Positions 1-8,913 of a DNA stretch of 63,209 nt are shown piece after piece (within the stretch, counting starts at the first letter, position 1; each line of letters opens with the position of its first letter). Location of the stretch: positions 1 to 63,209 of the forward strand of contig CALESQ010000090.1 of NCBI GenBank assembly GCA_937907455.1, in the 5' to 3' direction. The stretch is from an uncultured Caldilineales bacterium (GTDB taxonomy: Bacteria > Chloroflexota > Anaerolineae > JAAEKA01). The notes under the pieces are model-generated. The model was not told the origin of the DNA, made no database searches, and was given only the letters and a program-made list of their open reading frames with translations. A program made the translations under genes and the position numbers.

Positions 1-69
1 TTCAAAGATCTGTGGACCTCCGTGTAAAACTCGCCCCCATCCAGGGATGCACCCGATAAATTTCACAAC

Positions 70-98
70 TTGACATTTCACTACGTACCCAATATAAT
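70..98 (+). promoter_or_regulatory. Consensus sigma70-type promoter of the mal operon
   Basis: A perfect TTGACA (70-75) and a perfect TATAAT (93-98) are separated by exactly 17 bp. Transcription would begin near 105, giving a leader of about 85 nt before the malE start at 192. A fully consensus promoter fits high expression of a binding-protein gene. No operator palindrome is evident next to it. Confidence 0.85.
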
Positions 99-191
99 GC
101 TGAGAGTTTGAGGAGATTCTCAAGCGCTGACGTTGTTCTATGAGAGCAACACCTTACCCTAATCTTGGTTCCACTTCAGGAGGAGAACCAC

Positions 192-1550
192 ATGTTTCGA
201 CAAAGAATGTCCCTTGTATTGGCCCTGTTAGTTGTAGCTTCAATGCTGCTTGCAGCCTGTGGTGGCGCTGCACAGCCCACCGCCGCTCCGGTTGTCGAGC
301 CGACCGCTGCCCCTGTCGAGCCGACCGCTGCCCCCGTAGAACCAACTGCAACCCCTGAACCGGTTGCCACGGAAGTGGTCACCCCCACTGCCGCGATTGA
401 TACCACCATGACCGTCACCGAGACGTTGAAGGCCTGTGACGAAGGCGCTGCGACCCTCAGTGTGTGGGCGGACGATCAGCGCTCGGCTGTGCTGGCTGAC
501 ATCAAGCAGCAGGTGATTGACGAGACTGGCGTGTGCCTGAGCATCGAAGAAGTTGGCTTCGGCGACATCCGCTCCAAGGTCAGCCTGGCCGCCCCCGCAG
601 GCGAAGGCCCCGACATCTTCGTCGGTGCGCACGACTGGTTGGGTGAACTGGTAGCCAATGGCGTCCCCGCCGAGATGGACCTGGGCGACAAGGCCGCTGA
701 TTTCGATCCCGTTTCCCTGGAAGCCTTCTCCTACGAAGGTAAACTGCTGGGCCTGCCCTATGCAGTTGAAAACGTTGCTTTCGTCTGCAACACTGACCTG
801 GTTCCGACTGCTCCTGCTACCTACGAAGAGCTGATGACCATGGCCAAGGAAATGCAGGATGCCGGCACCGTGAAGCAGTTCTTTGCCCTGATGGCTGGCG
901 ATCCCTACCACCAGGAACCGATCAACACGGCTTTCGGCGGCTACATCTTCAAGCTGACCGACACCGGCTATGATGCCTGTGACGTAGGCCTGGACAGCGA
1001 AGGCTCGGTGGCTTACCTCGACTTCATTGACACCATGGTGAAGGACGGGATGCTGAGCGCCGATGTGGACTGGGAAACCGCCCACGTGCTGTTCGAAACC
1101 GGCGATGCGGCTTGTATGATCACCGGCCCCTGGGCACTGGATCGCTTCAAGACCAACAACATCAACTACAGCATCAACAAGCTGCCCGGCGAAGGTTCCC
1201 CGTTCGTGGGCGTGCAGGGCTTCATGATCAACGCCTTCAGCGACGACAAGGTGCTGGCCCAGACCTTCCTGACCGACTACATCGCCACCAACGAAGTAAT
1301 GGAAGCGCTGTACAAGGCTGGCGGTCGGCCTCCGGCGTACGTGCCCGCTCAGGCTGCCATGGATGACGACGCCAAGGCGTTTGCTGCCGTAGCCACCACC
1401 GGCCACCCGATGCCCGCCATCCCGGCGATGTCAGCGGTGTGGGGTTCATGGGGCGATGCTATCGTCACCGTCTTCCAGCAGTCGGCTGCTCCGGCCGATG
1501 CAGCCGCCACGGCTGCCGGTCAGGTACGCGAAGCCGCTGCCTGCGAATAA
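192..1550 (+). CDS. malE: Maltose/maltodextrin-type ABC transporter substrate-binding lipoprotein
   Basis: This 452-residue protein is the extracytoplasmic sugar-binding component of a CUT1-type ABC importer. The first 24 residues form a lipoprotein signal with a hydrophobic core and lipobox LLAAC, so the cysteine would be lipidated. A Pro-Thr-Ala-rich linker with repeated EPTAAPV units spans about residues 30-65. The remainder reads as a family 1 solute-binding fold (SVWADDQR, GPDIFVGAHDW, ITGPWAL, GGRPPAY). I chose ATG 192 over an in-frame ATG at 165 because AGGAGGAG ends 5 nt upstream and the signal peptide begins there. malF and malG follow, which supports maltodextrin as ligand; the exact sugar is inferred. 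No malK ATPase gene lies in the window. Confidence 0.9.
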   Translation: MFRQRMSLVLALLVVASMLLAACGGAAQPTAAPVVEPTAAPVEPTAAPVEPTATPEPVATEVVTPTAAIDTTMTVTETLKACDEGAATLSVWADDQRSAVLADIKQQVIDETGVCLSIEEVGFGDIRSKVSLAAPAGEGPDIFVGAHDWLGELVANGVPAEMDLGDKAADFDPVSLEAFSYEGKLLGLPYAVENVAFVCNTDLVPTAPATYEELMTMAKEMQDAGTVKQFFALMAGDPYHQEPINTAFGGYIFKLTDTGYDACDVGLDSEGSVAYLDFIDTMVKDGMLSADVDWETAHVLFETGDAACMITGPWALDRFKTNNINYSINKLPGEGSPFVGVQGFMINAFSDDKVLAQTFLTDYIATNEVMEALYKAGGRPPAYVPAQAAMDDDAKAFAAVATTGHPMPAIPAMSAVWGSWGDAIVTVFQQSAAPADAAATAAGQVREAAACE

Positions 1551-1580
1551 CCTCTGGTAATCCAGCAGATTGACTAGCAA

Positions 1581-1628
1581 CAGGCCCAGTGATCCTCGGC
1601 AAACCCGGGCCACTGGGCCTGTTCTTTT
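1581..1628 (+). terminator. Stem-loop terminator/attenuator between malE and malF
   Basis: An 11-bp perfect stem, CAGGCCCAGTG (1581-1591) with CACTGGGCCTG (1611-1621), is followed by TTCTTTT. It lies 30 nt after the malE stop and 56 nt before malF. Partial termination here would give the usual excess of binding protein over permeases. Confidence 0.7.
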
Positions 1629-1683
1629 ATCGCCCTGCTTTTCCGGGTGAAATCGCATCCTACTCCACCTTCGGGAGGTACCT

Positions 1684-3270
1684 ATGGCTGCCACAACAGC
1701 CGGAAAAGGAGGCGGGACCAAATCCCCCTTCTTTTCCCAGAACGATAGTGTGCCGGGTGTTTTGTTCAAGATCCTTGCCATTGGCGCTGTAGTCGGTTTA
1801 TTAACCTACATCGGCTGGCAGCTTATTCTGGATGGATCTTATCCCTTTGCCGCAGCGTTCCTTATTGCAGCGCTGCTGACTACGCTGGTTTTCGTCCGGC
1901 AAAGCACCGTGCCTCTGCGCTGGATCATGCCAGGCTTGATCTTTTTGATCCTGTTTCAGCTTTACCCCGTTTTCTTCACCGTTTACACCGCCTTCACAAA
2001 CTATTCCACCGGGCGCAATGTCGCAAAACCGGCGGCAATTGCCGCCATCGAGCGCCTGACTTATGTACCTGAAGGCGCACCCACCTGGCGCTGGACCCCT
2101 CTGAAAGCTGAAGATGAAACCTCGGCTATCTGGATCACCAACGCCACGTCGGGCGAAGCCTTTCTGGCTGCCCCAAATACCGAGTGGATTCCTGCTGCCG
2201 AGCTGACCAACGCCCAGGTAGATGACAAAGGCGCGCTGACAGCCCTGCCAGGCTACGAGGTGTTGCCTAACAACCAGCGTTTCCTCTTCGTTTCCGACAA
2301 TCAAGGGATCACTTTCGGTACGGAAGAAGCCGGGGTGCAGGTAACTAACTCCAACGATGCCAAGGAAACCCGTCAGCAATATGTCTATGATGCTGCGCAG
2401 GATGCCCTTGTTGACCAACAATCCGGCACTGTTTATGTCAATAAGGACGGTCTGTTTACAGCATCTGACGGCAAAACGCTGGCACCGGGCTTCCCGGTAA
2501 CGGTAGGAGCAGCAAACTTCACCAAGATCCTCACCAACAAGGCCATCCGCGGGCCGTTCCTGGTTATCTTCGGCTGGACATTCATCTGGGCCTTTTTCAG
2601 CGTACTGGAAACCTTTGTTCTGGGGTTGATTCTGGCATTGACCATGAACAGCCCGAACATTCCCTTCCAACGCATTTTGCGCGTGTTGCTGATTGTACCC
2701 TATGCCATTCCACCCTTTATCACCGTCAAGGTATGGGTTGGCCTGTTGAATCCGGTGCTGGGCATTATCGGCAGCCAATGGAACCCTGGCTGGTTCACCG
2801 ATCCTTTCTGGGCCAAGGTTGGCATTTTGCTGGTGAACATGTGGCTGGGCTATCCCTACATGTTCCTGATCACCACCGGCGCGCTGCAAAGTATTCCTTC
2901 GGATATCTACGAAGCGGCCAAGGTGGACGGTGCCAGCGCCTTTTATCAGTTCCGTCGGTTGACGCTGCCGCTGCTGCTGGTGTCCATTGGCCCGCTGCTG
3001 ATCGGTTCGTTTGCCTTCAATTTCAACAACTTCGCCATCATTGACCTGTACAATGCCGGCGGCCCGCCCATTCCGGGCGCAGGAACCCCTGCAGGCTACA
3101 CCGACATTCTAATCAGCTACACCTACCGCATCGCCTTTGGCGGTGCGCGCGGCAACGACTATGGGTTGGCGGCAGCGATCTCGATCATCATCTTCTTCAT
3201 CGTAGGTGCGATCACAATCTTCAACTTCCGCTATACCGGTCAACTGGAGGAGGTATCCGAGAATGTCTAG
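1684..3270 (+). CDS. malF: Maltodextrin ABC transporter permease MalF
   Basis: A 528-residue inner-membrane permease of the MalF type. After two or three N-terminal membrane segments (to about residue 105) comes a soluble domain of some 170 residues, corresponding in position to the periplasmic P2 loop of E. coli MalF, which contacts the binding protein. The C-terminal binding-protein-dependent transport domain holds the EAA loop YEAAKVDGASAFYQF that docks on the ATPase. The start ATG follows GGGAGGT. Its 3' end overlaps malG by 8 bp, implying translational coupling. The ATPase partner (MalK/MsmK) must be encoded elsewhere. Confidence 0.93.
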   Translation: MAATTAGKGGGTKSPFFSQNDSVPGVLFKILAIGAVVGLLTYIGWQLILDGSYPFAAAFLIAALLTTLVFVRQSTVPLRWIMPGLIFLILFQLYPVFFTVYTAFTNYSTGRNVAKPAAIAAIERLTYVPEGAPTWRWTPLKAEDETSAIWITNATSGEAFLAAPNTEWIPAAELTNAQVDDKGALTALPGYEVLPNNQRFLFVSDNQGITFGTEEAGVQVTNSNDAKETRQQYVYDAAQDALVDQQSGTVYVNKDGLFTASDGKTLAPGFPVTVGAANFTKILTNKAIRGPFLVIFGWTFIWAFFSVLETFVLGLILALTMNSPNIPFQRILRVLLIVPYAIPPFITVKVWVGLLNPVLGIIGSQWNPGWFTDPFWAKVGILLVNMWLGYPYMFLITTGALQSIPSDIYEAAKVDGASAFYQFRRLTLPLLLVSIGPLLIGSFAFNFNNFAIIDLYNAGGPPIPGAGTPAGYTDILISYTYRIAFGGARGNDYGLAAAISIIIFFIVGAITIFNFRYTGQLEEVSENV

Positions 3271-4156
3271 CGCTTCCAGCTCCAAGTCTTCCAATATGAC
3301 TATGGCCAACCGGCGACGTCTGGATACCGCTTTGCGGCTGCTGGTGGCTTTAATCTTTATTGCCTATGCGTTGTTCCCAATTATCTATGTGATCGGAACA
3401 TCACTCAACCCCAGCGGCAGTTTACAGACTTCGCAGATCGTGCCGCCCAATCCCACACTCGACAATTACCGTAAACTGCTGACCAGCGAAACTAATCCAT
3501 TCCTGAAATGGATGGCTAACTCGCTGTTCGTGTCCACGGTGACAGCCTTGCTGACGGTGGCCTTGTGTGCACTGTCCGCTTACTCTTTCTCCCGCTTCCG
3601 CTTCAAGATCCGCAAACGCATGTTGCAGGGCTTGCTGCTGTCGCAGGTGTTTCCCAATGTGCTGGCCATTGTGGCCGTGTTCCTGATCCTGCAGCAGCTT
3701 GGCAGCCACTTCCCAATGTTCGGTCTGAACACGCTGGGCGGCCTGATCCTCATCTATCTGGGCGGCGCGATTGGCTTCAACACCTGGCTGATGAAGGGCT
3801 TCTTCGACACCGTGCCGCGCGACCTGGACGAATCAGCGATGCTGGACGGCGCGTCGGCCTGGCAGACGTTTACCACCATCATCCTGCCGTTGGTACGCCC
3901 GGTGCTGGCGGTGATCTTCATGCTGAGCTTCATTGGCACCTATGGCGACTACCTGCTGGCGCGCGTGTTGCTCTCGAACACGCAGAAATACACCGTAGCT
4001 GTGGGTTTGAGCCTGTTCATCGGCCAGCAGTTTGGCCAGCGCTGGGGCGAATTCGCTGCCGGCGCGGTGATGGCTGCCATCCCCACCATGATCCTGTTCT
4101 ACATCTCCCAAAGCCAACTGCAAGGCGGTTTGACCTCGGGCGCTGTCAAGGGCTAA
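3263..4156 (+). CDS. malG: Maltodextrin ABC transporter permease MalG
   Basis: A 297-residue second permease of the importer, with about six membrane helices and the EAA loop DESAMLDGASAWQTF. I place the start at ATG 3263 because GGAGGAGG lies 8-15 nt upstream, inside the 3' end of malF; an in-frame upstream ATG at 3206 would overlap malF by 65 nt. The N-terminal stretch MSSASSSKSSNMTMANRR is polar and precedes the first helix. The C-terminus (SQSQLQGGLTSGAVKG) is typical of MalG proteins and is expected to enter the MalK dimer. A terminator follows directly. Confidence 0.93.
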   Translation: MSSASSSKSSNMTMANRRRLDTALRLLVALIFIAYALFPIIYVIGTSLNPSGSLQTSQIVPPNPTLDNYRKLLTSETNPFLKWMANSLFVSTVTALLTVALCALSAYSFSRFRFKIRKRMLQGLLLSQVFPNVLAIVAVFLILQQLGSHFPMFGLNTLGGLILIYLGGAIGFNTWLMKGFFDTVPRDLDESAMLDGASAWQTFTTIILPLVRPVLAVIFMLSFIGTYGDYLLARVLLSNTQKYTVAVGLSLFIGQQFGQRWGEFAAGAVMAAIPTMILFYISQSQLQGGLTSGAVKG

Positions 4157-4176
4157 ACGTTTCGCTTTAAGCCATT

Positions 4177-4216
4177 CAAGAGGCTGCCTGCTGCTGCGGG
4201 CAGCCTCTTGTTATTT
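4177..4216 (+). terminator. Rho-independent terminator of the mal operon
   Basis: CAAGAGGCTGCC pairs with GGGCAGCCTCTTG around a loop of about 8 nt, followed by TTATTT. It lies 20 nt after the malG stop and between two convergent genes (malG and marR), so it may act for both. Confidence 0.8.
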
Positions 4217-4244
4217 CAGGCCAGGTCAGCTTTTGAAACCTGCA

Positions 4245-4718
4245 TCAGGCAGCAGGCTGCTTGAGCGTCTCCAGATGCGCTTCCAGCCCCTCGCGCAGCG
4301 TATGTAGTTGGGCGAAGAAATCAGGCTGAAGCTGGCGGCTGGGGTCAGCGAAAGGCCCGGCAAAACGGCTGGCAACATCGGCACGGTGCGCTGCCGCGGC
4401 CAGCGCATACAGAGCCGCCCCTTTTGCCGTCAGATGCAGCCAATACGAGCGATGATCGCGTGGATTGAGCTGACGACTGACTAATTCGTCTGTTTCCATG
4501 CCGCGTATAATGCGCGTGACATTGGCCCGGTCCGTCAGCATTAAATCGCTCAACCGCATAAACGAAATCCCCGGCTCAGCATGCAGGTGCTGAAGAACGT
4601 GAAAACGCGGCAATGACAGACCGTGCCGGGCCAACACAAAGCGGTCGTTTTCGTTGACCACCAAAAAGAGATTGATCAGGATGTCGTACAGCGTTTCAGG
4701 TGGTGTCGGATGACTCAT
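4245..4718 (-). CDS. MarR-family transcriptional regulator
   Basis: A 157-residue protein with the MarR winged-helix arrangement: an N-terminal dimerisation helix (ETLYDILINLFLVVNENDRF), then LSLPRFHVLQHLHAEPGISFMRLSDLM, the recognition region LTDRANVTRIIRGMETDELV, and the wing RQLNPRDHRSYWLHLTAKG. The start ATG 4718 is preferred over the upstream ATG at 4772 because GAAAGG lies about 10 nt upstream of it and the conserved fold begins there. It is divergent from the esterase gene, and palindromes lie between the two promoters, so auto-repression and control of the esterase are likely. The ligand is unknown. Confidence 0.85.
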   Translation of the reverse strand: MSHPTPPETLYDILINLFLVVNENDRFVLARHGLSLPRFHVLQHLHAEPGISFMRLSDLMLTDRANVTRIIRGMETDELVSRQLNPRDHRSYWLHLTAKGAALYALAAAAHRADVASRFAGPFADPSRQLQPDFFAQLHTLREGLEAHLETLKQPAA

Positions 4719-4762
4719 GTGCAAAAGCCTTTCACTCCGGGCAGGGTAAAGTAGTCCCAAGT

Positions 4763-4791
4763 AGCTTATCATGAATTTGTTGCTATGTCAA
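4763..4791 (-). promoter_or_regulatory. marR promoter (leftward)
   Basis: On the minus strand TTGACA (4791-4786) is followed after 17 bp by TAAGCT (4768-4763), preceded by TG at the extended -10 position. It is back-to-back with the esterase promoter; the two -35 boxes form an inverted repeat TGTCAA-9-TTGACA. Confidence 0.6.
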
Positions 4792-4795
4792 CAAA
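4776..4795. promoter_or_regulatory. Candidate MarR operator palindrome
   Basis: TTTGTTG (4776-4782) and CAACAAA (4789-4795) form a 7-6-7 inverted repeat lying over the marR -35 box and just upstream of the esterase promoter. Size and position fit a MarR dimer site. Binding is inferred. Confidence 0.55.
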
Positions 4796-4800
4796 TATAT

Positions 4801-4829
4801 TTGACAACGCACTAACCCTGTGATATAGC
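4801..4829 (+). promoter_or_regulatory. Extended -10 promoter of the esterase gene
   Basis: TTGACA (4801-4806), a 17-bp spacer and TATAGC (4824-4829) preceded by TGA, giving an extended -10 element. It lies 59 nt upstream of the ATG at 4888. Confidence 0.6.
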
Positions 4830-4887
4830 TGATGTATCAACGATCAATATCGGCCAGCTTTGTTTCACCACCCAAGAGCCTTCCGTT

Positions 4888-5715
4888 ATGATTACAATCC
4901 CCATTTCCGACGGCAGCGGCGTGCTTCAACGCCACACTCACTTTCGCTTTCCCGCGGGTTTCGAACGCACGGTTGATGTGTGGTTGCCACCCAACTCAGC
5001 CGCTATGGGCCGTCGCTATCCCGTGCTGTATATGCACGACGGCCAAAACCTGTTTGATCCTGCACTGGCTTACACCGGGGTAGACTGGGGTTTAGGTGAA
5101 GCCGTGCAGCGGCTGATGGCCGATGGCTTCACCGGGGCCATCGTGGTAGGCATTTGGAACAGCGGCAACGAGCGTTGGCTGGATTATTTTCCGCAAAAGC
5201 TGCTGCACCTGCCGCAGGCTCATGGCATCGTGGCGCGCTATGGCCGCCCATACACCGATCAGATACGCGCCGATAGCTATCTGGGCTTTCTGGTTAACGT
5301 AATCAAGCCGTTCATTGACGCCACGTACCCCACGCTGCCAGACCGCGCCCACACTGCGGTGATGGGCTCCAGCATGGGCGGCTTGATCTCGCTGTATGCT
5401 TTGGAGCAATATCCGCACGTCTTTGGTGCAGCCGGCTGTCTCTCTACCCACTGGCCCGCAGGCGAAAACGCTCTGGTTGACCTGCTGGCCGCCGACCTGC
5501 CTGCGCCCGGTGCGCATCGGCTCTATTTCGACTACGGCACAGAAACGCTGGATGCCCTGTACGAGCCATTCCAACTGCGCATGGACGATCATCTGGCCGC
5601 GGCCGGCTACACGCGTGATCAGGACTGGATGACGCTGAAATTCGACGGCGCAGAACACAACGAAGCCTCCTGGCGCGCCCGTGTGGACATTCCGCTGCTG
5701 TTTTTGCTGAATTGA
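4888..5715 (+). CDS. Putative esterase (alpha/beta hydrolase, esterase D / Fes-like family)
   Basis: A 275-residue cytoplasmic hydrolase of the putative-esterase family (enterochelin esterase/esterase D fold). The nucleophile elbow GSSMG places the catalytic serine at residue 162; AEHNEASW supplies the likely histidine (257), and an Asp near YFDYGTE (about 215) could complete the triad. YPVLYMHDGQNLFD near residue 44 is a hallmark of the family. No signal peptide is present. It shares the intergenic region with marR and is followed by the hairpin array and the amylase gene, so a role in modified-oligosaccharide or acyl-sugar hydrolysis is possible. The substrate is not determinable from sequence. 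Confidence 0.8.
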   Translation: MITIPISDGSGVLQRHTHFRFPAGFERTVDVWLPPNSAAMGRRYPVLYMHDGQNLFDPALAYTGVDWGLGEAVQRLMADGFTGAIVVGIWNSGNERWLDYFPQKLLHLPQAHGIVARYGRPYTDQIRADSYLGFLVNVIKPFIDATYPTLPDRAHTAVMGSSMGGLISLYALEQYPHVFGAAGCLSTHWPAGENALVDLLAADLPAPGAHRLYFDYGTETLDALYEPFQLRMDDHLAAAGYTRDQDWMTLKFDGAEHNEASWRARVDIPLLFLLN

Positions 5716-5718
5716 CCC

Positions 5719-7104
5719 ACACCAAGCCCCTGCGGAGCTTCCGGCAGTGCCGCAGGCACTTCGTATCTTCAGCCGGAACAATTCTATTGTCCGAGGCGCG
5801 GCCAGCGCATCGAATTCGCCGGAAGCCGCAGGCAGCGAATCGAATTCGCCGTCTGAACACACAAAGCCCCTGCGGGGCTTCCGCCAGCCGCCACCAGCGA
5901 ATCGAATTCGCCGTCTGAACACACAAAGCCCCTGCGGGGCTTCCGCCAGCCGCCACCAGCGAATCGAATTCGCCGTCTGAACACACAAAGCCCCTGCGGG
6001 GCTTCCGGCAGTGCCGCAGGCACTTCGTATCTTCAGCCGGAGCAATTCATTGTCCGGGGCGCGGCCAGCGCATCGAATTCGCCGTCTGAACACACAAAGC
6101 CCCTGCGGGGCTTCCGGAAGTGCCGCAGCCAGCGAATCGAATTCGCCGTCTGAACACACAAAGCCCCTGCGGGGCTTCCGGAAGTGCCGCAGGCACTTCG
6201 TATCTTCAGCCGGAACAATTCCATTGTCCGGGGCGCGGCTCAGCCGGAACAATTCATTGTCCGGGGCGCGGCCAGCGCATCGAATTCGCCGCCAGTGCCG
6301 CAGCCAGCGAATCGAATTCGCCGTCTGAACACACAAAGCCCCTGCGGGGCTTCCGGAAGTGCCGCAGGCACTTCGTATCTTCAGCCGGAACAATTCATTG
6401 TCCGGGGCGCGGCCAGCGCACCGAATTCACCGCCAGTGCCGCAGGCACTTCGTATCTTCAGCCGGAACAATTCTATTGTCCGGGGCGCGGCCAGCGCACC
6501 GAATTCGCCGCCAGTGCCGCAGGCACTTCGTATCTTCAGCCGGAACAATTCTATTGTCCGGGGCGCGGCCAGCGCACCGAATTCGCCGCCAGTGCCGCAG
6601 GCACTTCGTATCTTCAGCCGGAGCAATTCATTGTCCGGGGCGCGGCCAGCGCATCGAATTCGCCGTCAGTGCCGCAGCCAGCGAATCGAATTCGCCGTCT
6701 GAACACACAAAGCCCCTGCGGGGCTTCCGGAAGTGCCGCAGGTACTTCGTATCCTCAGCCGGAACAATTCCATTGTCCGGTGCGCGGCTCAGCCGGAACA
6801 ATTCTATTGTCCGGGGCGCGGCCAGCGCATCGAATTCGCCGTCTGAACACACAAAGCCCCTGCGGGGCTTCCGGAAGTGCCGCAGGCACTTCGTATCTTC
6901 AGCCGGAGCAATTCTATTGTCCGGGGCGCGGCTCAGCCGGAGCAATTCCATTGTCCGGTGCCCAGCCAGCGAATCGAATTCGCCGTCTGAACACACAAAG
7001 CCCCTGCGGGGCTTCCGCCAGTGCCGCAGGCACTTCGTATCTTCAGCCGGAACAATTCTATTGTCCGGTCCACACCAGCCCCACAATTCTATTATCCGGC
7101 AATC
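5719..7104. repeat. Mosaic array of four palindromic hairpin modules
   Basis: About 1.4 kb without a credible gene is built from shuffled copies of four short inverted repeats. H1 is AAGCCCC-TGC-GGGGCTT (for example 5864-5880). H2 is GAAGTGCC-GCA-GGCACTTC (6181-6199). H3 is CCGGAACAAT-TCC-ATTGTCCGG with one bulged A (6210-6231). H4 is GCGAAT-CGA-ATTCGC (5835-5849). H1 and H2 each occur about ten times in varying orders joined by fixed linkers such as GTCTGAACACAC. The array begins right after the esterase stop, and its last degenerate H3 ends about 20 nt before the amylase start. It lacks CRISPR-like spacers. Confidence 0.9.
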
Positions 7105-7119
7105 TCAACGAACAAAATT

Positions 7120-8910
7120 ATGAACGACACCCCATCCGTCATGCAGGACTTCGTCTTTGGCGCACTCGAAACCGACGCCAACACCCTCGCCGCCGAGCGG
7201 GCGCGTTGGTGCGGTATCCGTCATCACAACGCCATCGCCCCGCTGGACCCCCTGCCCGGACAACCCGTCACCCTCACCGTTAGCGTAGGGCGCGATGTGC
7301 TGGCAAGGCGTATCACCGCCTACATCACCACCGATGGCAGCATCCCGGCGGGTCGCCACGGCATAGCCATCAACGGCGTTGCCGTGCCTTTGCAGCGCGT
7401 ACGCACCGAATTCAAGCCCATCTACTGGGATTACGCAGAACTATGGCAGGGCGAAGTACCTGGTCAGCGTGAGCAAACCCATGTGCGCTACATAATCGAA
7501 AGTGACGCCGGTCTCTGGGCCAACGAATTGCGTATTGATGGAACCAGCGAAGCCATGACCGTCTACGGCTACCACGTAGACCGCTTCACTACCCCAGCCT
7601 GGGCGCATGAAGCCATCATTTACCAGGTGATGGTAGATCGCTTCGCACCGGCCCCGGCCCGCTGGCTCGAACCAAGCGAATTGGAAGACTTCACCGGAGG
7701 CACCCTGCGCGGCGTGATTGCGGCGTTAGACTACATCGCCGCGCTGGGCGTGACCGCAATCTGGCTCACGCCGATCTTCGCGATGGGCAGCTATCACGGC
7801 TACGACACAACCGACTACTACCAGATCGAACCGCGCTTTGGCAGCAAGGCCGATCTGGCCGAGCTGGTGCAGGCAGCCCACGCCCGCGGTCTGCGGGTAA
7901 TCCTCGATTTCGTCGCCAACCACAGCAGCGATCACTTCCCCCTGTTCCAACAAGCCCTGGCCGACCCCGCCAGCCCACAGCGTGCCCTCTACAGCTTTGG
8001 ACCGCAATACCAGTTCGGCTACCGCTGCTTTTTCAGCGCAGCCACCATGCCGCAATTCAACCACGATCACCCCGAAGCCCGCGCCTATCTGCTGGGAGCC
8101 GCGCGCTATTGGTTGCAGGAATTCCAGGTAGACGGCTACCGGCTGGACTATGCGGCCGGGCCTAGCCATGATTTCTGGAGCGCCTTCGGTGCCGCCTGCA
8201 AGCAGGCAAAACCAGATTGCTGGCTGTTTGGCGAGGTCACGCAGGGCAGTGATGCCCTCCGCACCTACACAGGCAGGCTGGATGGTTGCCTCGACTTCGG
8301 TTTTGTGCGACAGGTGCGCTTGTTATGCGCCACCCCTGCCGCACTGCTGCCCATCAGCCACTTTGCCGCGGCGATGCAGCGCACCCAGCATTTCTTCCCT
8401 GCCCAATTCACCCGCCCGACCTTCATCGAAAACCACGACATGAACCGCTTTTTATGGGCTGTCGGCCACGATTTGCAGCGCCTGCGTTTGGCTGCAGGGC
8501 TGTTGTTCGCCTTTGGCGGATCGCCCATATGGTATTATGGCAGCGAAGTTGGGCTGGGCCAGCCGCGAGCCAAGGGGCATTACCGTGAAGAGGCGCGTCA
8601 CCCTATGCTGTGGGATGAGCGACAAGATCGCGCCCTGCTGGCTGATTTTCAGCAGCTTGTAGCCTTTCGCCGCCACCATCTGGCTCTGGTCTACGGCGAA
8701 ATCATCACCCACGAAATAGATGACGAGCGCGGCCTCTGGCTGGCAGAGCGCCGTCACGGCGACGACCGCGTGTTGGTAGCTGTCAACGTCGGAGCAGATC
8801 AACAACGCCTCATCCTACCCGCGGGCAACTGGCGCGACATCGCTGAAACCCCGGTAGGTGATTCTGTAGAGCTGCCCCCACACCACATCATTTTGCTGAC
8901 CACAACCTAA
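7120..8910 (+). CDS. Cytoplasmic GH13 alpha-amylase/neopullulanase-type glycosidase
   Basis: A 596-residue glycoside hydrolase family 13 enzyme. From ATG 7120, residues about 40-155 form an N-terminal beta domain of the kind found in cyclomaltodextrinases. The catalytic barrel carries conserved region I DFVANH (263-268), the nucleophile in GYRLDYA (Asp 343), the acid/base in FGEVTQG (Glu 372) and ENHD (Asp 440). There is no signal peptide, so it should act on maltodextrins after import by the MalEFG-type transporter. The start lacks a clear Shine-Dalgarno; upstream in-frame codons are repeat-array sequence, and ATG 7141 is an alternative. It is followed 3 nt later by the reductase-like gene. 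Confidence 0.88.
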   Translation: MNDTPSVMQDFVFGALETDANTLAAERARWCGIRHHNAIAPLDPLPGQPVTLTVSVGRDVLARRITAYITTDGSIPAGRHGIAINGVAVPLQRVRTEFKPIYWDYAELWQGEVPGQREQTHVRYIIESDAGLWANELRIDGTSEAMTVYGYHVDRFTTPAWAHEAIIYQVMVDRFAPAPARWLEPSELEDFTGGTLRGVIAALDYIAALGVTAIWLTPIFAMGSYHGYDTTDYYQIEPRFGSKADLAELVQAAHARGLRVILDFVANHSSDHFPLFQQALADPASPQRALYSFGPQYQFGYRCFFSAATMPQFNHDHPEARAYLLGAARYWLQEFQVDGYRLDYAAGPSHDFWSAFGAACKQAKPDCWLFGEVTQGSDALRTYTGRLDGCLDFGFVRQVRLLCATPAALLPISHFAAAMQRTQHFFPAQFTRPTFIENHDMNRFLWAVGHDLQRLRLAAGLLFAFGGSPIWYYGSEVGLGQPRAKGHYREEARHPMLWDERQDRALLADFQQLVAFRRHHLALVYGEIITHEIDDERGLWLAERRHGDDRVLVAVNVGADQQRLILPAGNWRDIAETPVGDSVELPPHHIILLTTT

Positions 8911-8913
8911 CCC

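Noticed and set aside
240..1406. Large antisense reading frame opposite malE
   Set aside because: A mirror of a GC-rich coding region with no plausible protein features; malE has the promoter, ribosome site and lipobox.
5092..6393. 433-codon minus-strand frame over the esterase and array
   Set aside because: It runs through the shuffled hairpin modules and antisense of the esterase, giving repeated low-complexity peptides.
5719..7104. CRISPR array
   Set aside because: No constant repeat with unique spacers of uniform length; all intervals are themselves repeated modules, and no cas genes are near.
5719..7123. Long reading frames on both strands in the repeat array (up to several hundred codons)
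   Set aside because: They are periodic translations of GC-rich palindromes, appear in several frames at once, lack start signals and show no domain; the array is treated as non-coding.
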